A stretch of DNA of 64,000 bases from Mucilaginibacter gracilis (lineage in GTDB: Bacteria > Bacteroidota > Bacteroidia > Sphingobacteriales > Sphingobacteriaceae), in the NCBI RefSeq assembly GCF_003633615.1, contig NZ_RBKU01000001.1, positions 3,782,001-3,846,000 of the forward strand. The letters run 5' to 3'. The notes under the pieces were generated by a model. It did no database searches. It saw only the letters and a program-made list of their open reading frames with translations, and was not told the origin of the DNA. Position numbers and translations under genes: made by a program. This document shows, piece by piece, positions 7,744 to 16,673 of the stretch (the stretch's first letter is position 1; every line of letters starts with the position of its first letter).

Positions 7744-7854
7744 GTCATTTCGTAGGAGATACGACTGAGAAATCTTCTAAAATATGGATAAACACGTGCT
7801 TTGTTGCTGTAGACTTGTTGCGCGTAAAGATTTCTCACTATCGTTCGAAATGAC
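7744..7854. repeat. Intergenic palindromic element with GTCATTTCG ends
   Basis: Terminal inverted copies GTCATTTCG (7744-7752) and CGAAATGAC (7846-7854), with inner inverted copies GAGAAATCTT (7767-7776) and AAGATTTCTC (7827-7836). No coding sequence. It lies between convergent genes and looks like a REP-type or miniature transposable palindrome. Confidence 0.75.
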
Positions 7855-7900
7855 ATCAATATTTATTTTATATCTTCCATCTTACCTGATACATCTTCCA

Positions 7901-8782
7901 TTACTGGTACACCGTCTTGTTCGCCGAAGCCAGTGTATTCTTCAACAACCCAATAATAGTCATCAAACCAACGCCGCCCGGTACCGGGGTTATCCATGAT
8001 GCTTTAGGGGCAACACCTTCAAAATCAACGTCGCCATATAATTTGTAGCCCGATTTGGTTATGGTTGATGTTTCGCGGTTCATGCCCACGTCAACTACTA
8101 CTACGCCATCTTTAACCATATCGGCAGTAACAAAATTCTTTTTACCGATGGCTACAATCAGAATATCAGCATCAAGCGTAAACTTTTTAATATCCGGAGT
8201 GCGGCTATGGCAAATGGTTACGGTGCAATTACCGGGGGTGGCGTTTCGTGCCATCAAAATGCTCATTGGCGAACCAACAATATTGCTGCGGCCAATAACC
8301 ACGCAATGTTTGCCCGCAGTTTCAATGCCGTATTCTTTAAGCATTAAAGTAATACCATAAGGCGTAGCCGGAATAAACGACGGCAAGTTACGCTGCATCC
8401 TACCCAGATTAATAGGGTGGAAGCCGTCCACATCCTTACGGTGATCTATTTTCTCGGTCACCTTTTCAGGGTCGATATGTTTGGGTAACGGCAACTGAAC
8501 GATGATACCGTCAATATCTTCATCAGCGTTTAACTCGGCAACTTTAGCCAGTAATTCTTCTTCGGTAACATTATCCTCGTACCTAACCAGGCTCGATTTA
8601 AAACCAACTTTTTCGCAATTTTTCATCTTGCTGGCCACATAGGTTTCGCTGCCACCGTCGTGCCCAACCAAAACTGCCACCAAATGTGGTTTACGGCCAC
8701 TTTGCGCTAAGTATTCGGCTGCCTGTTCGGCAATTTCGGTTTTTAATTTTTCTGATACGTATTTTCCGTCGAGTAGTTGCAT
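7901..8782 (-). CDS. folD: Bifunctional methylenetetrahydrofolate dehydrogenase/cyclohydrolase
   Basis: FolD interconverts 5,10-methylene-, methenyl- and 10-formyl-tetrahydrofolate in the cytoplasm and supplies one-carbon units for purines and Met-tRNA formylation. The 293-residue protein has the standard length. The catalytic Tyr and Lys lie in YVASK (Y48, K52), followed by [13 protein letters not shown], the NADP-binding RSNIVGSP segment and the terminal [10 protein letters not shown] signature. It starts at ATG 8782, 8 nt from an intergenic palindrome that separates it from lepA; both are transcribed leftwards, so the repeat sits inside a possible lepA-folD transcript. Nothing unusual is seen in the protein. 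Confidence 0.95.
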   Translation of the reverse strand: MQLLDGKYVSEKLKTEIAEQAAEYLAQSGRKPHLVAVLVGHDGGSETYVASKMKNCEKVGFKSSLVRYEDNVTEEELLAKVAELNADEDIDGIIVQLPLPKHIDPEKVTEKIDHRKDVDGFHPINLGRMQRNLPSFIPATPYGITLMLKEYGIETAGKHCVVIGRSNIVGSPMSILMARNATPGNCTVTICHSRTPDIKKFTLDADILIVAIGKKNFVTADMVKDGVVVVDVGMNRETSTITKSGYKLYGDVDFEGVAPKASWITPVPGGVGLMTIIGLLKNTLASANKTVYQ

Positions 8783-8789
8783 GAAGTAG

Positions 8790-8894
8790 AGCCCCCTAAC
8801 CCCCTAAAGGGGGAACAAAAGTTTATAGTTTATCGTTATTTCACAAAATATTTGAATATGCCTTTAAGCTCCCCCTTTAGGGGGCTGGGGGGCT
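8790..8894. repeat. Paired inverted GC-rich repeat, lepA-folD gap
   Basis: One copy at 8790-8815 (AGCCCCCTAACCCCCTAAAG followed by GGGGAAC) faces an inverted copy at 8868-8894. Each copy also holds its own small hairpin (CCCCCT/AGGGGG). The right copy starts exactly at the lepA stop codon (8893-8895). The same family lies between serC and serA. Confidence 0.8.
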
Positions 8895-10680
8895 AATCCA
8901 GTTTCAACACCGCCATAAATGCCGATTGCGGTATTTCCACGTTACCAACCTGGCGCATGCGTTTTTTACCTTTTTTCTGTTTCTCTAACAGTTTACGTTT
9001 ACGCGATATATCACCACCATAACATTTGGCGGTTACGTCTTTACGTAATGCTTTTACGGTTTCGCGGGCGATGATCTTGGCGCCGATAGATGCCTGGATG
9101 ATGATCTCGAATTGCTGGCGGGGTATTAACTCCTTTAACTTTTCGCATATCTTTTTACCAAAATCGTAACTGTTGCTGCGGTGAATTAATGATGATAATG
9201 CATCAACAGGTTCGGCATTTAAGCGGATATCCAAACGTACCAAATCACTCTGGCGATAACCTATCTGCGTATAATCGAAAGACGCATAACCTTTGGATAT
9301 GGTTTTGAGTTTATCGTAAAAATCGAATACAATTTCGCCCATTGGCATCTCAAATACCAATTCAACACGATCGCTGGTTAGGTAGTTTTGGTTGGCTATA
9401 AAGCCCCGCTTTTGTATACAAAGCGACATAACCGAGCCCACAAATTCGGACTTGGTGATGATATTGGCCCTAATATAAGGTTCCTCAACAAATTGAAGCT
9501 TACTTGGGTCGGGCAAATCCGACGGGTTGTTTACTTCCAGTTCTTCGCCTTTGGTGGTATGGGCCAGGTACGATACGTTGGGTACGGTGGTAATAACCGT
9601 CATATCAAACTCGCGCTCCAAACGCTCCTGGATAATTTCCATGTGCAGCATACCCAGGAAACCGCAACGGAAACCAAAGCCTAAAGCAGCAGACGATTCG
9701 GGCTCAAACACCAGCGAAGCATCGTTGAGTTGCAGCTTGGCCATTGCCTCGCGCAATTCTTCATATTCGTCGGTATCAACCGGGTAAATACCCGCAAATA
9801 CCATCGGTTTAACTTCCTCAAAACCTTGTATGCCTTCGGCACATGGGCGCGCTATGGTGGTAATGGTATCGCCAACCTTAACCTCGCGGGCCTCTTTAAT
9901 GCCCGATATGATATAACCTACGTCGCCGGTTTTAATAACATCCTTAGGTAGTTGATTGAGTTTTAACGTGCCAACCTCATCGGCAATGTATTGCTTTTCG
10001 GTAGCGAAGAACTTTACCTTATCGCCTTTGCGTATCTCGCCGTTAACAACCTTAAAATAGGCGATGATACCGCGGAAAGAATTAAATACCGAATCGAATA
10101 TCAAAGCTTGCAAAGGTGCCTCCGGGTCGCCCACGGGTGCAGGTACACGGGCAACAATGGCTTCCAGTATCTCATGAACGCCCATCCCGGTTTTACCGGA
10201 TGCAGCCAGTATATCTTCGCGTTTGCAGCCTATCAGTTCAACTATCTGGTCCTTAACCTCCTCGGGCATGGCACCGGGAAGGTCCATTTTATTTAATACC
10301 GGGATAATTTCCAGGTCGTTCTCCAAAGCCAGGTACAAGTTTGATATGGTTTGCGCCTGTATGCCCTGTGATGCATCAACTATTAGTAAAGCGCCCTCGC
10401 AGGCAGCTATAGACCGCGAAACCTCGTACGAAAAATCGACGTGGCCGGGGGTATCAATCAGGTTCAATATATATTTCTGCCCATTGAGCGTGTAATCCAT
10501 CTGTATGGCATGGCTCTTAATGGTAATACCACGTTCGCGTTCCAAATCCATGTCGTCTAACAATTGGGCCTGCGATTCGCGTTGGGTAATGGTGTGGGTA
10601 TATTCTAACAACCTGTCGGCAAGTGTGCTCTTACCGTGGTCGATGTGGGCGATAATACAAAAATTACGGATATGCTTCAT
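8893..10680 (-). CDS. lepA: Elongation factor 4 (translational GTPase)
   Basis: LepA/EF4 binds the ribosome and acts on stalled or mistranslocated complexes, using GTP. The 595 residues are the normal length. All G motifs are present: [14 protein letters not shown] (11-24), [13 protein letters not shown] and NKMDLPGA. The LepA-specific C-terminal domain ends with the Lys/Arg-rich [13 protein letters not shown] followed by [14 protein letters not shown]. The stop codon is the first three bases of an intergenic palindrome. It is transcribed leftwards ahead of folD. The identification is secure because the LepA C-terminal domain is distinct from EF-G and TypA. Confidence 0.97.
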   Translation of the reverse strand: MKHIRNFCIIAHIDHGKSTLADRLLEYTHTITQRESQAQLLDDMDLERERGITIKSHAIQMDYTLNGQKYILNLIDTPGHVDFSYEVSRSIAACEGALLIVDASQGIQAQTISNLYLALENDLEIIPVLNKMDLPGAMPEEVKDQIVELIGCKREDILAASGKTGMGVHEILEAIVARVPAPVGDPEAPLQALIFDSVFNSFRGIIAYFKVVNGEIRKGDKVKFFATEKQYIADEVGTLKLNQLPKDVIKTGDVGYIISGIKEAREVKVGDTITTIARPCAEGIQGFEEVKPMVFAGIYPVDTDEYEELREAMAKLQLNDASLVFEPESSAALGFGFRCGFLGMLHMEIIQERLEREFDMTVITTVPNVSYLAHTTKGEELEVNNPSDLPDPSKLQFVEEPYIRANIITKSEFVGSVMSLCIQKRGFIANQNYLTSDRVELVFEMPMGEIVFDFYDKLKTISKGYASFDYTQIGYRQSDLVRLDIRLNAEPVDALSSLIHRSNSYDFGKKICEKLKELIPRQQFEIIIQASIGAKIIARETVKALRKDVTAKCYGGDISRKRKLLEKQKKGKKRMRQVGNVEIPQSAFMAVLKLD

Positions 10681-10793
10681 TCAACCGCAAAAATAGTTTT
10701 TTTGGGTGAGATTAGGGAATGGAGTTATCAAGAAAGTGAAAAGCTAAATTGAGAAAAAAAAGTAATGATTTAGAAAGTGAATTTGAGGAAGAA

Positions 10794-11339
10794 CTATTTC
10801 CGGATATTCAACTCTTTCTTTACTTTTTCGATGTTGATGGCTGATATCAATCCTCTCACAAGAGCTATTGCAACTAAAATTTTAACAATAAAATTCCGGG
10901 GTATCGTTGCCGGATCGTAAGCCATGTTGAGCACTTGTAAGGTAACATATAATGCAGTTCCTGATAATATTGCGGCTAATGTTTTTTTACGACTCCAGGA
11001 ACCTAAACTAACAAATGCCATTGCTGCAATTAAATTGCCTATTAATACATAAAATTTTAATTCCTCATCTGCGTCTACCCGGTATTGCAGTATCCCATAT
11101 AAAGCACAACTGGCTGCCACCCAATAAAGTGCTATACCAGCGGTTTTGATATTTTTTTTATAAGCATCAAAGTCAATCTCGTTAATATTTCGATTTTTTA
11201 TGAATATCTTTTGTTTAGCCGAATTGCCTTTTAGGGGATAACCACAGTGATTACACATCATGTCATTATGGTAAACCTTCATAAAGCAGACATCACAAAT
11301 TAATAATTCATCATCTTGAATTGAGATTTTGTCTTCCAC
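10794..11339 (-). CDS. Zinc-ribbon membrane protein (paralogue of 12209-12751)
   Basis: Protein of 181 residues. An N-terminal zinc ribbon has C15, C18, C29 and C32 (CDVC ... CNHCGYPLKG), then a charged stretch (KQKIFIKNRNINEIDFDAYKK) and four hydrophobic segments (about 68-85, 97-112, 122-140 and 150-168) before a basic tail KVKKELNIRK. It is clearly a diverged duplicate of the protein encoded at 12209-12751: same cysteine spacing, the same GYPLKG, a shared ALYWVA segment and near-identical tails. A CPBP-family protease with its own zinc ribbon lies between the two copies. The family has no function that I recognise; an inner-membrane location is inferred. Confidence 0.7.
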   Translation of the reverse strand: MEDKISIQDDELLICDVCFMKVYHNDMMCNHCGYPLKGNSAKQKIFIKNRNINEIDFDAYKKNIKTAGIALYWVAASCALYGILQYRVDADEELKFYVLIGNLIAAMAFVSLGSWSRKKTLAAILSGTALYVTLQVLNMAYDPATIPRNFIVKILVAIALVRGLISAINIEKVKKELNIRK

Positions 11340-11442
11340 AGTTTTAAATATTATTGAAATACTATTCCAAAGCTTCCTGCAAATTAGGTAAAGTTTTATC
11401 TTTCAGATTTTTTAAACCCCAAATTGAACGGAAAGAAATTTT

Positions 11443-12216
11443 TTAGCTATACCTCCATAGCTCTACTATACAAACAGTTAAATTAAAGCAAAAGTGCATA
11501 AAAACGCCATACCATAAGGTTTTTTCTTTTACACGCACATAGCCTAAAAGCAATGCGAACGGAATTAGCCAAAAAAGAGAAAGGAGCGACAAGTGTAAAA
11601 TGGCGAATAGAAATGATGTGATAAATATTGCCTGGTTTTTGTCGGCAACTCCCAAAAGGTTTTGAAGCAAATAGCCCCGGTAAGCTAATTCTTCAAATAA
11701 GGCAGGCATAACCGCAACAAAAAATATCATTAACGCTGCCGCGTATTTTTGATGGGCATAAAAACCATAGTAATAAAACTCTTTGGAAAATAGCGCCTGA
11801 TTTAACCAGTGTACACAAAAACTTACTGCCAGCGAAGCCAAAACTGCTGCACCTCCATAACCCAAAAGCTTTAGTACAGAAAATTGTGGCCATCTTAAAA
11901 TAACCATATTTTTTTTCCAGTTATCACAAAAAAATGCCAGGGCTACAACAGCAAGCAGTACATCAAAAACTACCGACCATAATAGCGTTTTAAAAACATC
12001 TATAAACGATGCTACGCAGCAAATAACAACATCAACGCCAAAAAGTAGGGCGGCGTGTTTAATATTAGTCCATCCACCGGTTGCAGTGTTTTCATCTGTA
12101 GTTGTTTGCGATGATCCGCAATGTTTGCAAAACCTACTTTCAACAGCAATAATTTCGTTGCAGTTGATGCAGCTTTTCTGGACAACCGAATCTTGTTCTA
12201 AGGCAGTATTATTCAA
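11443..12216 (-). CDS. Zinc-ribbon CPBP-family intramembrane metalloprotease
   Basis: Membrane protein of 257 residues joining an N-terminal zinc ribbon (C16, C19, C30, C33) to a CPBP/Abi protease domain (PF02517 type). The three protease motifs are intact: EELAYRG with E175, E176 and R180; FAILH with H208; and HFCFN with H241 and N245. About seven hydrophobic segments are visible. Family members include CAAX-processing Rce1-like proteases and bacteriocin-immunity or signalling proteases. It overlaps the upstream paralogue (12209-12751) by 8 nt, so the two are translationally linked. The zinc ribbon matching its neighbours suggests that the three proteins act together, which is inference. Confidence 0.8.
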   Translation of the reverse strand: MNNTALEQDSVVQKSCINCNEIIAVESRFCKHCGSSQTTTDENTATGGWTNIKHAALLFGVDVVICCVASFIDVFKTLLWSVVFDVLLAVVALAFFCDNWKKNMVILRWPQFSVLKLLGYGGAAVLASLAVSFCVHWLNQALFSKEFYYYGFYAHQKYAAALMIFFVAVMPALFEELAYRGYLLQNLLGVADKNQAIFITSFLFAILHLSLLSLFWLIPFALLLGYVRVKEKTLWYGVFMHFCFNLTVCIVELWRYS

Positions 12217-12751
12217 TATTCAATTCTTTTTTTACTTTTTCGGCTTCAATAGCTGCTTTTATGCCTTTTATAAATGCGCCAATTATGATTATCTTAAATA
12301 TTATACCCTTTACAAGTGTTAGCGGGTTATCAATTACGTTCAGTATTATAGTTATTCCATAAAGTGTTGCACCTGATATAATTGCAGCGAAAGGTTTTTT
12401 ACGGCTCCAAGCTCCAAGTGCTACAAATATGATAGTTAGTATCAGGTTAATAACCAGGATTCCCATTTTGGTTTGTTCATCTTTACTAACGGCGTATAAT
12501 ACCAGCCCACTTACGGCACAGGCCACTGCAACCCAATATAAAGCTTTGCCTGCATTAGCTATGTTTTTTTGATATTCTTCAAGGTCAATTTCTTTGCTGT
12601 TGCGGTTGGCAATAAAATTTCGCTGGTCAAACTCTGTACCTTTTAACGGGTAGCCGCAACTGTCGCAAAATGCATCGCTATCATTTACTGTAACAGAGCA
12701 GGCTCCGCAAAAAGTTGGTTGTGTTGTTTCTATTGAAACGTTGTTTTCCAT
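12209..12751 (-). CDS. Zinc-ribbon membrane protein (paralogue of 10794-11339)
   Basis: Protein of 180 residues with a zinc ribbon (C15, C18, C29, C32 in CGAC ... CDSCGYPLKG), a linker rich in charged residues (NSKEIDLEEYQKN) and four hydrophobic segments, ending KVKKELNIE. It is the first gene of a leftward three-gene unit: its stop overlaps the start of the CPBP protease by 8 nt, and the second paralogue follows the protease. Duplication around the protease gene indicates a local tandem duplication. The function is unknown; the ribbon may bind a partner or nucleic acid, and the membrane part may be regulated by the protease (speculative). Confidence 0.7.
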   Translation of the reverse strand: MENNVSIETTQPTFCGACSVTVNDSDAFCDSCGYPLKGTEFDQRNFIANRNSKEIDLEEYQKNIANAGKALYWVAVACAVSGLVLYAVSKDEQTKMGILVINLILTIIFVALGAWSRKKPFAAIISGATLYGITIILNVIDNPLTLVKGIIFKIIIIGAFIKGIKAAIEAEKVKKELNIE

Positions 12752-12944
12752 AATGGTAATTTGATAGGGTTATTACCTGTAATATTAAATATTTTGCTTT
12801 ACTTTTTAAAATAAGTGTTAAAAGATATTTGCCATTTTATAAATAACATTTGTTAACAACAGGCCAGCAATAACAACTTAAATTAGATGGCAATGTTGGC
12901 AAAAGCGCCGGCAGGTTGCCCTTGTCAATAAAATCAGCGAGCAT

Positions 12945-12980
12945 AAAAAAACAGCCTCCTGATAAGGGAAGCTGTTTTTT
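12945..12980. terminator. Intrinsic terminator after the NtrC-type regulator
   Basis: Stem with ACAGC (12951-12955) pairing GCTGT (12971-12975) and inner pairs, flanked by A6 on one side and T6 on the other, so it can work in both directions. It lies 20 nt beyond the stop of the leftward regulator gene at 13001. Confidence 0.75.
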
Positions 12981-13000
12981 AAAATTTACCGAGAGAAGCC

Positions 13001-14374
13001 TTATTCGCCTCTTTTCAACCCGTACTTCTCTATTTTACTATAAAGGTGGCTACGTTGAATGTCAATATCGTCGGCGGTTTTTGATACGTTCCAGTTGTTT
13101 TTTTCCAACTTAAATTTGATGTACTCGCGTTCGGCAAAATCCTTATACTCCTGGAAATTTTTAAACTGGTCAAAATCGGGCTGTGCGGCGGTGGTGCTGG
13201 CAACGGTTACAGGAGCCGAGGGGTTTGCAAATGCCTTTACATCACCGTCTGTTATAGTTTTGTCGCTTAAAATAATTAAGCGTTCAATCATATTGCGTAG
13301 TTCGCGTATGTTACCAGTCCAGGGTAGTGCCTTCAATGCTTCTAGGGCAGCTTCGCTTATGCGTTTAACAGGCATGCCGTAGTCGTTGCAAATTTCTTCT
13401 AAAAAGCTTTGCGCCAACAGGCCAATATCGTCGCGGCGCTCAACCAAAGGGGGTACATGTATTAAAATAACGCTTAGGCGGTGGTATAAATCCATCCTAA
13501 AGTTACCGGCTTCAATTTCTTTAAGCAAATCTTTATTAGTTGCCGCAATTACACGTACATCAACATCAATTTCTTTTTCGCCGCCCACGCGGGTAATTTT
13601 GTTTTCTTGCAGGGCACGTAATACTTTGGCTTGGGCCGATTGGCTCATATCGCCTATTTCGTCTAAAAACAAGGTGCCGCCACTTGCCGATTCAAACTTA
13701 CCTATACGCTGCTTAATGGCCGAAGTAAAGGAACCCTTTTCGTGACCAAATAGCTCGCTTTCAATTAACTCCGATGGTATGGCGGCGCAGTTAACCTCAA
13801 TTAAAGGCGCATTGCTACGGTTTGATTTTTCGTGCAGCCAACGGGCAACCAGCTCTTTACCGCTACCATTAGCACCGGTAACCAGCACACGGGCATCGGT
13901 AGGGGCTACACGGTCGATAGTTTCTTTTATCTTGCCTATAGCTTGCGAATTACCCAGTATTTCGCGGGTTTTTGATGCTTTGCGCTTTAATACCTTGGTT
14001 TCGGTAACTAGCGAACCACGGTCGAGCGCGTTACGAACGGTGATGAGCAGGCGGTTAAGGTCGGGCGGTTTGGATATAAAATCAAAGGCGCCTTTTTTGC
14101 TGGCCTCAACGGCGGTTTCAACCGTGCCGTGGCCGCTTATCATAATAAACGGAAGATCGGGTTTTAACAACAACCCTTCGGATAGTACTTCCATACCATC
14201 CATGCGGTTCATTTTTATATCGCAAAGTACCAGGTCGTAATCGTTCTTCTGGATGAGTTCTAAACCGTCAATGCCGTTATCTATATCGTCTACCTGGTAG
14301 TCTTCGTATTCTAAAATTTCTCGAAGTGTATTTCTGATCGCCCTCTCGTCGTCAATTATCAGGATCTTGGACAT
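13001..14374 (-). CDS. NtrC/NtrX-type response regulator with altered GAFTGA loop
   Basis: Protein of 457 residues with receiver, AAA+ and Fis-type HTH domains. The receiver (1-120) has the acidic pocket IDDE (7-10), phospho-acceptor D52 (LVLCDIKM) and K102. The AAA+ domain (140-370) has Walker A GANGSGKE (167-174) and Walker B GGTLFLDEIGD (232-242). The loop that normally reads GAFTGA and touches sigma-54 reads GSFTSA (214-219), which weakens the case for sigma-54 activation. The C-terminal HTH has RSHLYSKIEKYGL. NtrX-like proteins of Bacteroidota look like this. No cognate histidine kinase is adjacent. The gene stands alone between its terminator and the rnpB region. Confidence 0.85.
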   Translation of the reverse strand: MSKILIIDDERAIRNTLREILEYEDYQVDDIDNGIDGLELIQKNDYDLVLCDIKMNRMDGMEVLSEGLLLKPDLPFIMISGHGTVETAVEASKKGAFDFISKPPDLNRLLITVRNALDRGSLVTETKVLKRKASKTREILGNSQAIGKIKETIDRVAPTDARVLVTGANGSGKELVARWLHEKSNRSNAPLIEVNCAAIPSELIESELFGHEKGSFTSAIKQRIGKFESASGGTLFLDEIGDMSQSAQAKVLRALQENKITRVGGEKEIDVDVRVIAATNKDLLKEIEAGNFRMDLYHRLSVILIHVPPLVERRDDIGLLAQSFLEEICNDYGMPVKRISEAALEALKALPWTGNIRELRNMIERLIILSDKTITDGDVKAFANPSAPVTVASTTAAQPDFDQFKNFQEYKDFAEREYIKFKLEKNNWNVSKTADDIDIQRSHLYSKIEKYGLKRGE

Positions 14375-14491
14375 AAATTGTAATGGTTTTTGTAGATAGG
14401 GTTAAATAAGTAACTAAGTTAGTAACATTTTGTATAGAAAAGTAAACACAAAAAGTGCTGCAATGTTTTACAATATCCTAATAAAAAAATT

Positions 14492-14517
14492 AACCCCTTC
14501 TGTTGCCAAAAGGGGTT
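14492..14517 (-). terminator. rnpB terminator
   Basis: On the minus strand the stem AACCCCTT/AAGGGGTT (14517-14510 with 14499-14492) is followed by a T-rich tract (14491-14481). It lies 11 nt past the 3' end of RNase P RNA. Confidence 0.8.
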
Positions 14518-14527
14518 ATAAATTTCA

Positions 14528-14904
14528 GTAGCAAACCTGTAAGCCGGGTTCTGTATCCCGTTGCCGGGTATCTATCATTAATCTGGTCCGGTTATCGCTA
14601 ACCGGCTCTATCAACCTACCCATCCCAACGTTGGCACTTGCGCACCACACGGAAGCGAGCAGCCTCACTTTCGGGACCTATTTGGTTTTTCAACTCCTGG
14701 GGTTTACCGCAATGCATGTTGCCATACAAGGCCGTGAGCTCTTACCTCACGTTTTCACCCTTACCTGTGTAAACACAGGCGGTATATTCTCTGTGGCACT
14801 TGCCGTCGCCCACTGAAGGCGCCTTCCCGTTAGGAAGCAGGATGCTCTGCGTTGCCCGGACTTTCCTCCGCTCCCGAGAGAGCAGCGATAGATCGGTTTA
14901 CTTT
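14528..14904 (-). ncRNA. rnpB: RNase P RNA (bacterial type A)
   Basis: The RNA subunit of RNase P, which cleaves 5' leaders from pre-tRNA. Read on the minus strand, the 5' region contains GAGGAAAGTCCGGGC (conserved region I and P4), and the 3' region contains ACAGAACCCGGCTTA, both diagnostic of bacterial RNase P. The terminal helix P1 closes between AGTAAACC (14902-14895) and GGTTTGCT (14537-14530), which sets the ends to within a few bases. The length of about 377 nt is normal. A TATCTTTG promoter box lies just upstream and a terminator just downstream, so it is a single-gene unit. Confidence 0.95.
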
Positions 14905-14908
14905 GGTG

Positions 14909-14916
14909 CAAAGATA
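14909..14916 (-). promoter_or_regulatory. rnpB promoter -7 box
   Basis: TATCTTTG on the minus strand matches TAnnTTTG exactly, placed 5-7 nt before the predicted 5' end of RNase P RNA. Because the RNA end is fixed by P1 pairing, this is a useful internal calibration of promoter spacing in this genome. Confidence 0.8.
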
Positions 14917-14924
14917 GAAATTTT

Positions 14925-15012
14925 GGTTCATAATTAGTTCATAGATCATGGTTGATAGTTCATAGCAAGTAGGGGAGTGTTACCATGAACTATCAACCAT
15001 CATCTATGAACC
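14925..15012. repeat. Intergenic inverted repeat (ATGAACTATCAACCAT type)
   Basis: The left arm (14925-14963) and right arm (14985-15012) share ATGGTTGATAGTTCAT and its complement, plus an outer GGTTCATA/TATGAACC pair with AGAT/ATCT in between. The intervening 21 bp are unpaired. It sits between rnpB and the secreted protein gene and contains no coding signal. Confidence 0.75.
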
Positions 15013-15033
15013 AGTTCTCATTGCATTCGGCTT

Positions 15034-16179
15034 CTATTTTTCCATCACCAGCTTCTCAATCTCTGCATTAAACGTTGTTTTTGTTATACCCGTTATCTTC
15101 TCCAAAGCGGTAAAGTAATTGGCGTTATCCGGTTGTTTTTTGCCACAGCTTAAAAAGGCAATTACCTGTGCAAAGCCTTTTTCCTTTTCAATTTTTTGAG
15201 CAATAAGGGCGTTTATTACATAGTCGGTATACAAAGGCGTTTTGGCGCCGCCAAACCTGCGGTGGTCGGTAAATGCTTTAAGCCAGTCGTGGTCGGTGCC
15301 CATGTAGGTTTTAAATGTTTCAAAAACTGTTTGCCAGGTATAAACACCCCAGCTACCACCGTATAAATAAGCACATCCCTCGTCAATTGGGCGGTTAATA
15401 ATGTCGGTTGATACCACATGGTGCAGCCTGTTGTGCCACAGGTCGTGCAAATCAAAAGCTACCTTATCATCCTTATTGGCACCAATGATTTGTAAATTAT
15501 CGCCAGGTTCAAACCACGAATTATTATCATTAGCCAAACTATTGTAGTCAAGCTTATAATCTTCGCCAAGTAAAGCCATGGCATCGGTAAAGTTGTAGCA
15601 GTAGTAAATCTGCGTTATGTAGTTATTGGCATGCAGTTTTTTATCAAACTCCATGGCCGTTTTTATGTACTTATCCAGCAATTGTACTTTATCGGTAGTG
15701 TTGCGGTAAACTGTAAAGTTGCCTGTTTTTTGCTTGTTCCAGGTAAGTGTATTTCGCTTTAGTGGCGAACTTAGGTAATACTGCCCGTCTTTTTTTAATG
15801 CAAGTATTTTAAAAACTGCCCTTAAAACCGGAGCCTGACCATCACCACCGAGATACGAAAGCTGGATGATATAACCGTTGCTATCCAAAGCTGATACATT
15901 ACTTAAATAGCATTTATAAAAATCGGGTTTAGTTGCACCTGCGTTTTGCATGCCTTTCATTTCATCTAACAATGCCGATGTTTCTATCAGGTTTTCTTTC
16001 AGAATGTAAGGGTTATCTTTATTCGGCTTTGCCCTACTCAAGAAACCCTCAATAGCGTTAATTAAAGCGGTGCTATCTTTTGGCAGCACAATACCCTTTG
16101 CGGGGATAACATGCATTTGCCCATAACAAACACTACAAAGCAATAGTATGCAGGCTATAATAATACCTTTTTTTATCAT
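15034..16179 (-). CDS. Secreted protein of unknown family with an HDxxH motif
   Basis: Exported protein of 381 residues: signal peptide MIKKGIIIACILLLCSVCYG (cleavage near residue 20-21). The middle contains DLHDLWHNRLHH with H245, D246 and H249, and 18 residues after H249 comes IDEGCAYLYGGSWG with E267. This resembles the zinc site of gluzincin peptidases (HExxH plus a downstream DExxA/Y Glu), except that the catalytic Glu is Asp. I do not recognise a named family. It may be a divergent metallopeptidase or an inactive relative. It is a single gene between the rnpB-side repeat and the cytochrome gene, with no obvious partners. Confidence 0.7.
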   Translation of the reverse strand: MIKKGIIIACILLLCSVCYGQMHVIPAKGIVLPKDSTALINAIEGFLSRAKPNKDNPYILKENLIETSALLDEMKGMQNAGATKPDFYKCYLSNVSALDSNGYIIQLSYLGGDGQAPVLRAVFKILALKKDGQYYLSSPLKRNTLTWNKQKTGNFTVYRNTTDKVQLLDKYIKTAMEFDKKLHANNYITQIYYCYNFTDAMALLGEDYKLDYNSLANDNNSWFEPGDNLQIIGANKDDKVAFDLHDLWHNRLHHVVSTDIINRPIDEGCAYLYGGSWGVYTWQTVFETFKTYMGTDHDWLKAFTDHRRFGGAKTPLYTDYVINALIAQKIEKEKGFAQVIAFLSCGKKQPDNANYFTALEKITGITKTTFNAEIEKLVMEK

Positions 16180-16249
16180 GATGTGATTTTGGTTGATTGG
16201 GCTAACTTACAAACCTAATATTGATATTTTGCACACAATATACGGGAGT

Positions 16250-16672
16250 TTACCTGCACTTTGCCAAATCGCCGGTAACCATATCTACATCAAGCAATCC
16301 AAGCTTATTGCCGAACGAGTTTCCTACATAGGTTAGCACTTCGGCAAGTTCAATAGCTGTTAGCTCGGCAGGGGGCATAGCTTGGGCATAGGGCTTTGCA
16401 TGTACGGTTATACTTCCCGTAAGCCCATTTTTTACAAAGCAAGGCAACTGGTGCAAATTGGTTTTTAAATAAGCCGAATCGGTAAGCGGAGGTATCAGCG
16501 CTCCCAAACCTTCGCCGTTGGCACCGTGGCAGTTTTGGCAATGCGCCTGATATACTGTTGAGCCATTAACATAATAACGCTTAAAGTTAAGTTCGGTCTC
16601 ACCCTGGCACGATGATATGATAGCCAAAGCCGTTACAAACATGCCGATAATAACGATAACTTTAAATTTCAT
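16250..16672 (-). CDS. Lipid-anchored class I cytochrome c
   Basis: Protein of 140 residues. The N-terminal hydrophobic segment ends in IISSC with a lipobox-type Cys22, so a lipid-anchored periplasmic protein is likely. Heme is bound at CQNCH (45-49), with PYAQAMPP supplying the Met99 ligand and a PLTDSAYL helix in between. The start is ATG 16672, 1 nt after the stop of the SCO1 gene; a longer frame from 16708 would overlap SCO1 and spoil the signal sequence. It forms an operon with SCO1 and is probably a small electron carrier to a terminal oxidase. Confidence 0.88.
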   Translation of the reverse strand: MKFKVIVIIGMFVTALAIISSCQGETELNFKRYYVNGSTVYQAHCQNCHGANGEGLGALIPPLTDSAYLKTNLHQLPCFVKNGLTGSITVHAKPYAQAMPPAELTAIELAEVLTYVGNSFGNKLGLLDVDMVTGDLAKCR

Positions 16673-16673
16673 T

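Noticed and set aside
13386..14240. Long frames antisense to the NtrC-type regulator
   Set aside because: The minus-strand protein has all domain motifs; the reverse frames are shadows.
14631..14816. 61-residue frame across the RNase P RNA region
   Set aside because: Antisense to rnpB, where the conserved RNA elements fully explain the sequence.
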